NCBI GenBank assembly: GCA_007361935.1
Contig: CP041667.1
Coordinates: 434,001 to 498,000, forward strand
Direction of reading: 5' to 3'
Origin: Lachnospiraceae bacterium KGMB03038
GTDB lineage: Bacteria; Bacillota; Clostridia; Lachnospirales; Lachnospiraceae
Length of the DNA stretch: 64,000 bases
Below, in pieces: positions 32,155 to 39,962 of the stretch. Numbering within the stretch: the stretch's first letter is position 1; each line of letters begins with the position of its first letter. The notes beneath the pieces are model-generated. The model saw nothing but the letters and a program-made list of their open reading frames with translations, made no database searches and was not told where the DNA came from. The translations under genes and the position numbers were made by a program.

Positions 32155-34032
32155 GTGAATTATACAGAGGCAGTTGCCCTCGCAAAAGCGGGGAATGAAA
32201 GGGGGTATGGGTTTCTTTATGAAGCCACCTATAAAAGCAAATATTACTTGGCGCTCCAATATATGAAGAATGAAGAAGCGGCGGAGGACGTCCTGCAGGA
32301 AGCGTATCTGAGAGCTTTTAGGAAAATAGATACACTGGCGGAGCCGGAAGCATTCCCGGGATGGATGGGGAAGATTGTAGCGAATACGGCAAAGAATATG
32401 CTGGCCAAAAAGAATCCAATGCTGTTTTCTGAAATAGGGAGCGAGGATGAGGACGACAATTTTGAATACCGGATTGAAGATGACAGTATTGAAAACCAGC
32501 CGGAATTGTCCTATACAAGACAAGAGACACAGGAGTTGGTGCGCCAGATGATCGATTCCCTCTCAGAAGAGCAGAGACTGTGTATCCTGATGTTCCATAT
32601 TGAAGGCGTGCCCATCAGTGAAATCGCGGCCACTCTGGGGTGTTCAGAAAATACAGTTAAGTCCCGTCTGAATTACGGACGGAAGAATCTGAAGAAGAGA
32701 GCAGAAGAACTGCAGAAAAAAGGTTACAAATTGTACAACGTGGCTCCGCTGCCGCTGTTCCTCTATCTGCTTCGGGCACAGGCTGGATATTTGTCCGCGG
32801 ATGGAACGCTGGCTGCCGCGGGAAGATCAGCGGCTCAGACCGTCTTTCAGTCAATCTCTCAGACAGGAGCGGCTGGAACTGCGGGAGCAGGAGGAGCGGC
32901 AGGAGGGCAGATGGCCTCCGGAGCCCAGACAGCAGCAAAAGCAGGAGGAGCGGCCAAAGCCGGCTTGCTGCATACGACCCTGGGAAAAGTGGCGGCAGTG
33001 ACGGTAGGTGTATGTCTGGCGGGAGGCGCCGCGTTCTATGGCGTTTCTCAGTTTATGGATCGGGACGAAGAACCGGCAGCCGTCCAGGAACAGCAGGAAC
33101 CGGAAGAACCCCAGGAGCAGCAGGAACTAGAACAAGAGCCAGAAGAAACGCCGGAAGCGGTAAGAGATGAAGAATATCCGGAATTGATCGCTGGAAATCT
33201 TACCAAGGAAGAATTGGAATATGTGCTTGCCTATGGCCCCCAGGAGATTCCGGAGCAAGGATTCCAGGAAGATGAGATCGAGCAGATTTTAAACGCCCTT
33301 TGCGAGGCTTCCAGTCGGAGCGGAGACATGATCGAAGAATATGGGGTGGATGCAAATTGGCGTCCCCAGTTTTCCGCGGAAGATATAAACCGTATGTTTG
33401 CCTCCTTTAGTGATCACCAGTTTACAGAAGAAAATGATGAAGACGGCGTAGAGTACGGTGTCAACATTGATGGAGATGTGCTTACATACGTTCCGGCAAC
33501 CCTCAACTATATCTGTGAGGCCCAGATTACTTCGGCGGAGTATACAGATGAAGAGATGGACCTGTATTATACCTATGATTACAGAGGGGAGAGCAGACAG
33601 GAAAGCACCCAGAAAAAGGCGGTGCTCATGCCGAACGAGGAAGGATTATACCAGATCGTCAGGATCGAGGAAGTGGAATCTGTCGATGGCCAGGGAGGAA
33701 CAGACACTGGAAATTCCGAGAATCTTCAGTCGGAAGCGGAACTTCCGGTGGGAACTTACAGTTTTGTGGCGCCAGTCGGAGGATTGAGGACCTCTCTTAC
33801 GATTGAAGCGTCAGGAACCGCTGAGATTATAGAATTTATGTCGGGAACGGGGGAAAGCAATACCACAACTTACCAGATTTCAGTAGAAGGAACAGACCCG
33901 GCCAGCGGAATAACGACTTATACTCTTATCCCCGCGGATGGAAGTGACAACAGGATTCTTACCTATGACAGCAATCAGGATATCCTTCACGATGTGAGCG
34001 CTGGATTTGACTGGACGCCGGTTGAAAACTAG
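32155..34032 (+). CDS. ECF-type sigma factor fused to a membrane-anchored outer domain
   Basis: 625 residues from the GTG at 32155 (AAGGAGG seven bases upstream). Region 2 lies at ~10-85 (GFLYEATYKSKYYLALQYMKNEEAAEDVLQEAYLRAFRKI, FPGWMGKIVANTAKNML) and region 4 at ~130-185 (SLSEEQRLCILMFHIEGVPISEIAATLGCSENTVKSRLNYGRKNL). An Ala/Gly-rich linker leads to one membrane segment at ~278-297 (VAAVTVGVCLAGGAAFYGV), then a Glu/Gln/Pro-rich stalk and an outer domain of ~280 residues. The sigma part is thus tied to the membrane in the same chain as a sensor-like domain, with no separate anti-sigma gene seen nearby. Similar fusions exist in Lachnospiraceae, where their mechanism is unclear. Confidence 0.85.
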   Translation: MNYTEAVALAKAGNERGYGFLYEATYKSKYYLALQYMKNEEAAEDVLQEAYLRAFRKIDTLAEPEAFPGWMGKIVANTAKNMLAKKNPMLFSEIGSEDEDDNFEYRIEDDSIENQPELSYTRQETQELVRQMIDSLSEEQRLCILMFHIEGVPISEIAATLGCSENTVKSRLNYGRKNLKKRAEELQKKGYKLYNVAPLPLFLYLLRAQAGYLSADGTLAAAGRSAAQTVFQSISQTGAAGTAGAGGAAGGQMASGAQTAAKAGGAAKAGLLHTTLGKVAAVTVGVCLAGGAAFYGVSQFMDRDEEPAAVQEQQEPEEPQEQQELEQEPEETPEAVRDEEYPELIAGNLTKEELEYVLAYGPQEIPEQGFQEDEIEQILNALCEASSRSGDMIEEYGVDANWRPQFSAEDINRMFASFSDHQFTEENDEDGVEYGVNIDGDVLTYVPATLNYICEAQITSAEYTDEEMDLYYTYDYRGESRQESTQKKAVLMPNEEGLYQIVRIEEVESVDGQGGTDTGNSENLQSEAELPVGTYSFVAPVGGLRTSLTIEASGTAEIIEFMSGTGESNTTTYQISVEGTDPASGITTYTLIPADGSDNRILTYDSNQDILHDVSAGFDWTPVEN

Positions 34033-34064
34033 AAATACAGATATGGTTTTGCTGTTATGACATT

Positions 34065-34103
34065 GCGGCGGCAGCCGGGAGATCAGATTCCCCCGGCCGC
34101 CGC
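34065..34103. terminator. GC-rich hairpin between convergent genes
   Basis: GCGGCGG...CCGGG pairs with CCCGGCCGCCGC with a two-base bulge. It overlaps the last codons of the leftward decarboxylase gene and serves the convergent sigma-fusion gene. No strong T-run. Confidence 0.45.
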
Positions 34104-35534
34104 CATATAAGTTTCCGCGGGCAGGAGTTCCCGGCGGCAGTCGTCCAGATACCTTAAGATAGAAGAGACGTCCTCATTGGTGGTCTCCGGATGGAGGAGG
34201 CACAGACGGAGAGCCTTTTTCCCGCGCAATTCGGTGGTGAAGATGCCGGCGTATCCACTGGAAAGGATTTTCTGTGCGATTTCCAGATTCAGCCGATCTG
34301 TTTCTTCCTCCGTCAGCCCAAAAGGATGGAATCGGAAATTGACTACACACATCTGTGCGGGGGAGAGAAGCTGGACATCCGGATATTTGGAAAGCACCTG
34401 CTGGGCATATGCGGCCAGGTCAAAACCGTGGTCGATGGCCTTGCCTATCTGCCTGGATCCCATTACCTGCAGGGTAAGCCAAAGTTTCAGGCCGCGGGCG
34501 GGACGAGTGAGCTCCGGCCCCAGATTCCAGGGATTCATAGATTCTTCCTCTGTATCCAGGTCTTTGAGATATTCTGGATGCGAGTGGAAACTGCGGACCA
34601 TATCTCGTTTGTCTTTGACAAAGACCATGCCGCAGCCATATGTCTGGAACAGCCATTTATGAGCGTCCCAGCTCAGACTGTCGGCAAGCTGGACTCCATC
34701 CAGGAGATGACGATGCTTCCGAGACAGAAGGACGGAAGCGCCGAAGGCGCCGTCTATATGCATCCACATCCCATATCTTCGGCAGATAGAAGCAATCTCT
34801 GGCAAAGGATCTACGCTTCCGGTATTAGTGGTACCAGCGCTGGCTATGACGGTAAACGGGCGGAGACCTTTGGAGAGGTCTGAGCGGATGGCCTGCTCTA
34901 AGGCAGAGGCATCCATTCGGAACGTCATGTCCGTCGGGATCTTTTGGATATGGGACTCTGGGATTCCGATCATGTGCAGTCCTTTTGCTACAGAGCTGTG
35001 AGTTTGGTCTGAAACATAGGCGGTCCCCAGAGGCCAGCTTTCTTCCGGCAGGATTTTATCCCTGGCGACAGTAAGGGCTGTCAAGTTGGCCATAGAGCCT
35101 CCGGAGACAAAGAGTCCGCCTGCCTGCCGGGGGAATCCTGCCTGTCTGGCAAGCCACTGGAGTAAATTCTGTTCGATGATACAGCCGGAAGGGAAATTAG
35201 CGAAACTTCCCGCATGGCGGTTATAGGCAGAGGTCATGATATCTCCAAGCCAGGAGAGGTATGAAGCGCCGCTGGGAACGAATCCTAAGAAACGAGGATG
35301 GGCAGAATGGCAGCCAAAAGGGTAGATCTGTTCCGTCATTTCCCAGATGACTTCGTCTGGCTGCCGGCCGTTCTCTGGAATATCCATGTTTCGCAGCCGT
35401 TCCAGGAGAGGGGCTCCAGCCGTGGTGATCACTTCTTTTTCCTTCAGATCCTGGCTGAGCAGGAAGAAGTCTTGGATGAATCGCAAGGTGATCTGTTCCA
35501 ATTCTTTTCTGTTTTCCTTTGTGTTGTTTTTCAT
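34083..35534 (-). CDS. PLP-dependent aromatic amino acid decarboxylase (tryptophan decarboxylase-like)
   Basis: 483 residues; GTGAGGTGCAGAT precedes the ATG. A group II decarboxylase: HPRFLGFVPSGASYLSWLGDIMTSAYNRHAG near 80-110, GLFVSGGSMANLTAL at ~140, DQTHSSVAKGL, HIDGAFGAS, and the PLP lysine in SWDAHKWLFQTYGCGM near 290. The stretches SDQTHSSVAKGL, AHKWLFQTYGC and LTRPARGLKLWLTLQV agree closely with what I recall of the characterised tryptophan decarboxylase of Ruminococcus gnavus, so tryptamine or phenethylamine formation is a fair prediction. Substrate choice cannot be settled by reading. A LysR gene is divergent. Confidence 0.88.
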   Translation of the reverse strand: MKNNTKENRKELEQITLRFIQDFFLLSQDLKEKEVITTAGAPLLERLRNMDIPENGRQPDEVIWEMTEQIYPFGCHSAHPRFLGFVPSGASYLSWLGDIMTSAYNRHAGSFANFPSGCIIEQNLLQWLARQAGFPRQAGGLFVSGGSMANLTALTVARDKILPEESWPLGTAYVSDQTHSSVAKGLHMIGIPESHIQKIPTDMTFRMDASALEQAIRSDLSKGLRPFTVIASAGTTNTGSVDPLPEIASICRRYGMWMHIDGAFGASVLLSRKHRHLLDGVQLADSLSWDAHKWLFQTYGCGMVFVKDKRDMVRSFHSHPEYLKDLDTEEESMNPWNLGPELTRPARGLKLWLTLQVMGSRQIGKAIDHGFDLAAYAQQVLSKYPDVQLLSPAQMCVVNFRFHPFGLTEEETDRLNLEIAQKILSSGYAGIFTTELRGKKALRLCLLHPETTNEDVSSILRYLDDCRRELLPAETYMAAAGGI

Positions 35535-35659
35535 ATCTGCACCTCACTGAAATTTTTAAAGACGTCTTGATTTTCTTTGCTTATTATAGTAACATTCAGA
35601 CAGATATTTGTTAAATTCATAGATTTTATATATAGTTGAAAATAATTAATAATTAAAAG
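35535..35659. promoter_or_regulatory. Divergent control region of decarboxylase and LysR gene
   Basis: 125 AT-rich bases containing the palindrome AAGACGTCTT (35559-35568) and the symmetric TTAATAATTAA near 35648. LysR proteins usually bind such shared regions and regulate themselves and the divergent gene. The exact site is not assigned. Confidence 0.4.
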
Positions 35660-36631
35660 ATGGAATTTAGAAACATTATTACTTTTTTAAAAGTAGCGGA
35701 ATTAAAAAATTTTTCTAAAGCAGCGGAAAAGCTGGGGTATTCTCAATCGGCGGTCACAGTCCAGATCCGTCAGCTGGAGAAGGAACTTGGGACCAGACTT
35801 TTTGAAAGGCTTGGGAAAGGCGTGGATCTGACAGACAGTGGAAAAGAGTTTGTATTTTACGCCAATGAGCTTTTATATACGGCTGGACAGGCGGCTGAAT
35901 CTGTAAAGAGAAAAGCGCCGGGAGATAACGGGGAAAAGATGACGGGTGTGCTGAGGATCGGAAGCGCGGAGTCGGTTCTGACATCCCTTCTTCCGGACCT
36001 TCTGATGGAATTTCATCATCGTTTCCCGGGGGTGGAGATCATTGTCCAGACAGCGGACCGAATCGACACGTTTATAGAGCGGATCAAGAGCAATCGGCTG
36101 GATTTGCTGCTGACGCTGGAGAGAAAGGCGGAATATCCTGGATTGGTGAGAGAGCTGCTGCGCCAGGAAGAGATTATTTTTATCATTCCGGCAGGATGGG
36201 AACCAAAGGAGGCGCCCGGCAGTCTTTGGAAGAAAGAAAAGGTGGTCAGCCTTCCCTTTGCGCTCACAGAAAAAGGGGAGAGTTACAGGCATGAGCTGGA
36301 GCGGCTGCTGGCAGAGTTTGATCTGGGCATAGAAGCGCAGTTAGAAATCGGCAATACGGAGACGATCATGCATATGGTGGAAGCTGGATTTGGCGCCTCG
36401 TTCCTGCCTCGCTTCTCGGCGAGAAAAGCGCTGGAACTTGGGAGTGTCCGTAAAATTGAGACGGATCTACCTTCGCTGACAATGTGGACCCAGATGTATT
36501 ACCATAAGAATAAATGGATTTCTCCCCAGATGGAAGCTTTTATCAGAGTGGTCAGAGAATATTTTGCCCAGGATATGCGGGAAGCGGGAGAGCCTGGAGA
36601 AGGAAAGAAAGGAGAAGACGAGAGGATATGA
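35660..36631 (+). CDS. LysR-family transcriptional regulator
   Basis: 323 residues. The N-terminal winged helix (MEFRNIITFLKVAELKNFSKAAEKLGYSQSAVTVQIRQLEKELGTRLFERLGKGVDLT) is followed by a long linker helix and a two-lobe effector domain (from ~95, GVLRIGSAESVLTSLLPDLLMEFHHRFPGVEI). The ribosome binding site is weak. It is divergent from the decarboxylase and is its probable regulator, perhaps responding to an aromatic amino acid (inference). The last ~25 residues are highly charged. Its stop overlaps the fluoride channel start. Confidence 0.9.
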   Translation: MEFRNIITFLKVAELKNFSKAAEKLGYSQSAVTVQIRQLEKELGTRLFERLGKGVDLTDSGKEFVFYANELLYTAGQAAESVKRKAPGDNGEKMTGVLRIGSAESVLTSLLPDLLMEFHHRFPGVEIIVQTADRIDTFIERIKSNRLDLLLTLERKAEYPGLVRELLRQEEIIFIIPAGWEPKEAPGSLWKKEKVVSLPFALTEKGESYRHELERLLAEFDLGIEAQLEIGNTETIMHMVEAGFGASFLPRFSARKALELGSVRKIETDLPSLTMWTQMYYHKNKWISPQMEAFIRVVREYFAQDMREAGEPGEGKKGEDERI

Positions 36632-36993
36632 TAGAATGTATAGCTGTAGGGATGGGAGGATTTTTGGGAGCGGTCTGCAGATATCTGATCGGTCTGATCC
36701 CGATAAGAGAAGGATGTCTGTTCCCAGTAAAAACATTTTTGATCAATATCACAGGATGTTTTGCTATCGGGCTGATCTCTGCCCTGGCGGTGAAAAGTAG
36801 CTCGCTAAATCCCAGGCTGGTCCTTTTTCTGAAAGCAGGGGTCTGCGGAGGATTTACTACATTTTCCTCCTTTGCTTTAGAAACGGGCGATTTGGCCAGA
36901 AGCGGAAATCTAAAGATCGCGCTGGCTTATTGTATCCTGAGCGGAGCGCTGGGGGTGGCCGCTGTATTTGCGGGACAGGCGGCGGTGAGATAG
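36628..36993 (+). CDS. crcB: Fluoride ion channel CrcB/FluC
   Basis: 121 residues; the ATG overlaps the LysR stop (ATGA). Four membrane segments, GMGGFLGAVCRYLIG at the start, NITGCFAIGLIS with the conserved Asn in helix 2, and GVCGGFTTFSSFALE, the phenylalanine-box signature. FluC exports fluoride as an antiparallel dimer. Only one copy is seen, so it probably makes a homodimer. No fluoride riboswitch is visible, and the gene appears to be transcribed with the LysR gene, an unusual partner. Confidence 0.92.
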   Translation: MIECIAVGMGGFLGAVCRYLIGLIPIREGCLFPVKTFLINITGCFAIGLISALAVKSSSLNPRLVLFLKAGVCGGFTTFSSFALETGDLARSGNLKIALAYCILSGALGVAAVFAGQAAVR

Positions 36994-37042
36994 ATGGGAA
37001 TAGAGATAAAACAAAAAGAAAATAGAAGGGAATGTGTGTAAG

Positions 37043-37555
37043 ATGTTGATCAGACAAGAACGAAAGGAAGATTATAAAGAAGTCTACGAACTGATCCGGG
37101 AGGCTTTCGCCTCGGCGGAACACGCGGACGGCAACGAGCAGGATCTGACGGAGGCTTTGAGAAAGGGAAACGCATTTATCCCAGAACTGTCTTTGGTGGC
37201 GGAAATTGATGGGAAACTGGCAGGGCATATTTTATTTACCAAGGCCAATATAGGAGAAAAGGAAGTCCTGGTGCTGGCCCCGCTGTCAGTAAGGCCTCAG
37301 TACCAGAGGCAGGGCGTGGGAACGGCCCTGATGGAAGAGGGCCATAGGATAGCGAGGGATTTAGGCTATGGTTATGTTCTGGTACTGGGAAGTGAGAAGT
37401 ATTATCCAAGGGCAGGCTATGTTCCGGCGGAGGTTTTTGGAATTTCTGTTCCGGATGGGATCCCCTCCGCTAATTTTATGGCCTTAAAGCTCCGGGAAGA
37501 TGCGGGCCCGGTCAAGGGGGCGGTAATCTACCCGGAAGAATTTGGAATGGCTTAA
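37043..37555 (+). CDS. GNAT N-acetyltransferase (YhbS-like)
   Basis: 170 residues from the ATG at 37043; a GTG at 37034 is an alternative nearer to GAAGGG. GNAT core: RQERKEDYKEVYELIREAF, LSLVAEIDGKLAGHILF, LAPLSVRPQYQRQGVGTALMEEG (acetyl-CoA loop QRQGVG), and LVLGSEKYYPRAGYVPA. The YhbS subgroup ends in the MALKL..G..KGAVIYPEEF pattern seen here. Substrate unknown. It is followed by a convergent SDR gene with 11 bases between stops. Confidence 0.85.
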   Translation: MLIRQERKEDYKEVYELIREAFASAEHADGNEQDLTEALRKGNAFIPELSLVAEIDGKLAGHILFTKANIGEKEVLVLAPLSVRPQYQRQGVGTALMEEGHRIARDLGYGYVLVLGSEKYYPRAGYVPAEVFGISVPDGIPSANFMALKLREDAGPVKGAVIYPEEFGMA

Positions 37556-37566
37556 CTGGCAGAAGC

Positions 37567-38304
37567 CTAGCTTTCTTTGCTGGGCCGGACTGCCAGGTCA
37601 GAAACATCTACGTTGTCTGGCTGTGACACGGCGTATAATACGGCTTTGGCAATCGCGTCCGGATGTAACCCTACATTGCGGTAGAATTCCTCTACCATGG
37701 ATTTGGTCTGGGAAGGCGCGATGGTGTGGAGGAGTTCTGTCTGGATTGCTCCAGGGTAGATGGTTGTAGTGCGGATATGGGTGTTTTCCGCAACCGATTC
37801 TGCCCGGAAAGAATCCAGCATTGCCCGGACAAAATGTTTCGTACCGCAGTATACCGCATTGCCGGGAACGGATCTGGTTCCGGCAATGGAAGACGTGACG
37901 ATGATGTGTCCGCTTTTCTGAGCCAGGAATTCAGGAAGAACAGCGGCAATGGAAGTCAAAACGCCTTTGATGTTGATATCTATCATATCCATCCAGTCCT
38001 GGACCTTCAGCTCAGACATGCTGCTGCCTGGCATGATCCCGGCATTGGCAAAGAGGACATCGATCCTTTCGAATGTTTCTTTTGCAAGCGCTGCCAGCGC
38101 GTTCATATCATCCTGGCTGGATACGTTGGCTTTTAAGCAGATGGCATTTGGGCCGATTGCTTTCGCAAGCTTTTTGAGACGTTCCTCCCTTCTGGCGCCA
38201 AGGACGACTTTTGCTCCGTTTGCCGCAAGCAGTTTTGCGGTTTCTTCTCCGATTCCGGAAGAAGCTCCGGTGATCAGGACAACTTTATCTTTGATATTCT
38301 GCAT
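37567..38304 (-). CDS. SDR-family oxidoreductase
   Basis: 245 residues with AAAGGAGACAGACC upstream. Classical short-chain dehydrogenase: LITGASSGIGEETAKLLA (cofactor site), LGARREERL (an Arg after strand 2 suggests NADP), NAGIMPG, catalytic Ser in SSIAG and YCGTK in place of the usual YxxxK spacing, which it satisfies. The C-terminal part matches YdfG/NADP-dependent members. Divergent from a LysR gene that is its probable regulator. Substrate unknown. Confidence 0.88.
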   Translation of the reverse strand: MQNIKDKVVLITGASSGIGEETAKLLAANGAKVVLGARREERLKKLAKAIGPNAICLKANVSSQDDMNALAALAKETFERIDVLFANAGIMPGSSMSELKVQDWMDMIDINIKGVLTSIAAVLPEFLAQKSGHIIVTSSIAGTRSVPGNAVYCGTKHFVRAMLDSFRAESVAENTHIRTTTIYPGAIQTELLHTIAPSQTKSMVEEFYRNVGLHPDAIAKAVLYAVSQPDNVDVSDLAVRPSKES

Positions 38305-38391
38305 GGTCTGTCTCCTTTCCGGGCTGCGTTATTTCAGCCCTGATATCATGTTTCTTAGTTATCACTTGCTTATATCATAAGTAAAAATTCG

Positions 38392-38444
38392 TTGACTGTA
38401 AAATGCTGATTGGGTATCATGGTATAAATATTGATTATACCATG
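38392..38444 (+). promoter_or_regulatory. Promoter and perfect dyad of the second LysR gene
   Basis: TTGACT (38392-38397), a 17-base spacer and TATCAT (38415-38420). CATGGTATA (38418-38426) and TATACCATG (38436-38444) form a perfect 9-bp inverted repeat around a 9-base spacer, overlapping the -10 and start point, a position expected for repression. Confidence 0.65.
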
Positions 38445-38460
38445 AGAGGAGATGGCATTT

Positions 38461-39306
38461 ATGATAGAGATTTATCTGCTGGAACAGTTGGAGGCGTTTG
38501 AGCGCTGCGGGACGCTGTCCCAGGCAGCGGAAGAACTGCACATCTCCCAGCCTGCCTTGAGCAGATCCATGAAAAAACTGGAAGAAGAGATGGGAGTGCC
38601 GCTGTTTGATCGGGCAAAAAGCAAGATTGCCCTAAATGAGACCGGACAGGTGGCGGCTGGCTATGCCAGGCGTGTCCTGGAGGCGGACAGGGAGATGATC
38701 GAGAGGACTGTAGCTTTTGAGCGGAGCCGGCGGACCATAGCGGTAGGTTCCTGCGCTTCTCTGCCGGTAAATGAACTGATGCCAGCCTTTCAGGAATGTT
38801 TCTGGCAGATGGCGATCACAACGGAGATCACCAGTGATGAAAAATTATTGTGGGGGCTGAAACATGGAATTTATCATCTGGCAGTCCTTCATGAACCGCC
38901 TGGAAGCCCGGATGTTTTTTCACAGAAATATATGGAAGAACGGCTCTGTATCACCATCCCCAAGGATCACATCCTGGCGGACAGGGAGCGGATATGCTTC
39001 CATGATCTGCAGGGCATGAAGATTTTAGCCCATGGAGGGGCCGGATTCTGGCTGGATATCTGCAGGCAGAATCTGAAAGATACGAAATTGCTGGTGCAGG
39101 ACAGTATGGAGATGTTGAGCGACCTGGTAGACGCCTCCACACTGCCGTTTTTTAATTCTGACCAGGCAGCAGGGCAGCATGTGGAGCCAGACGGCAGGGT
39201 TACGCTGCCAGTTGCGGATGAGGCGGCTCACGTAACCTATTATCTGGCCTGCCTGGACACTCAGAAGGGGCGGTATAGGAAGCTGTTCCAGAAGATTTCC
39301 CGGTGA
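38461..39306 (+). CDS. LysR-family transcriptional regulator
   Basis: 281 residues from the ATG at 38461 (AGAGGAG nine bases upstream); the ATG at 38452 touches that site. Winged helix: YLLEQLEAFERCGTLSQAAEELHISQPALSRSMKKLEEEMGVPLFDRAKSKIALNETG. The effector domain starts at ~90. It is divergent from the SDR gene and lies before the redox/sirtuin locus. A perfect dyad overlaps its promoter. Confidence 0.9.
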   Translation: MIEIYLLEQLEAFERCGTLSQAAEELHISQPALSRSMKKLEEEMGVPLFDRAKSKIALNETGQVAAGYARRVLEADREMIERTVAFERSRRTIAVGSCASLPVNELMPAFQECFWQMAITTEITSDEKLLWGLKHGIYHLAVLHEPPGSPDVFSQKYMEERLCITIPKDHILADRERICFHDLQGMKILAHGGAGFWLDICRQNLKDTKLLVQDSMEMLSDLVDASTLPFFNSDQAAGQHVEPDGRVTLPVADEAAHVTYYLACLDTQKGRYRKLFQKISR

Positions 39307-39381
39307 GTCTCTATTGATACTTCAATGAAGAAAACAAGATCTGTTTGGAAGTACACTGCGGAAAAATGAAAAAAGTTTTAA

Positions 39382-39449
39382 TGTAACTATTGACATTACA
39401 ACTATGTGGTGTTATATTAACGCTGTGAGATGTAACTAAAATGATTACA
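39382..39449 (+). promoter_or_regulatory. Promoter with two TGTAA-N9-TTACA operators
   Basis: TTGACA (39390-39395), 17 bases, TATATT (39413-39418). One dyad TGTAA-N9-TTACA spans 39382-39400 and covers the -35 box; a second spans 39431-39449, just before the ribosome binding site. The same dyad occurs at 41786-41804 before the Rrf2 gene, in the same register over its -35. Confidence 0.75.
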
Positions 39450-39470
39450 ATAAAACAAGGAGGAATAATC

Positions 39471-39932
39471 ATGAAAATCGCAGTAGTCGATGCTTTTGGA
39501 GCATGGACGGAGGAGGCCCTTCCGCAGCACAGTACTTCTCTGAAACACTTGTGCGACATCCTTTCTGGAACAGAGATCAGGCTCTTGGTTGTGGGAGGCG
39601 CGGGAAGCCTTTATGTAAATCCGGAGCATACGGCAGTCGTTTCTGATGGACCGGATTTCCCAGAGATGTTCCTTCCTCTTGCGAAGGCGCAGGGAAAGGC
39701 GCTTGCAGAACTTCGGGACAGAAGTGACGTAAGATGGACCTTTATCAGCCCGGCCGCAGATTTCCAGGCGGAGGGAGAGAAGACAGGAGCGTATATTCTT
39801 GGAGGCGAAGAGCTGACGCTGAATGAAAAAGGTGAGAGCATCATCAGTTATGCGGATTACGCAGTGGCTATGGTGGATGAGATCACAAAAGGGAACCATA
39901 TTCAGGAGCGGATCAGCGTGGTAAGAAAGTAA
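39471..39932 (+). CDS. YwnB-like NAD(P)-binding protein, internally shortened
   Basis: 153 residues with AAGGAGGAATAATC upstream. From residue 6 onward (VDAFGAWTEEALPQHSTSLKHLCDIL, LLVVGGAGSLYVNPEHT, WTFISPAADFQAEGEKTGAYILGGEELTLNEKGESIISYADYAVAMVDEI) it matches the NmrA/YwnB-like Rossmann family. Normal members are about 210 residues and begin with MKIAVI.A.G.AG and a first ~60-residue half containing the dinucleotide loop. Here MKIAV is joined directly to VDAFGAW. The first Rossmann half is missing by what looks like an in-frame deletion, so cofactor binding is doubtful. It leads the sirtuin/macrodomain operon. Confidence 0.8.
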   Translation: MKIAVVDAFGAWTEEALPQHSTSLKHLCDILSGTEIRLLVVGGAGSLYVNPEHTAVVSDGPDFPEMFLPLAKAQGKALAELRDRSDVRWTFISPAADFQAEGEKTGAYILGGEELTLNEKGESIISYADYAVAMVDEITKGNHIQERISVVRK

Positions 39933-39962
39933 ACGAAAGAGAGATCAAAAAGGAGAGCGGTG

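Noticed and set aside
34191..34883. A 230-codon open frame antisense to the decarboxylase
   Set aside because: It is a shadow of a well-conserved PLP enzyme and has no start signals.
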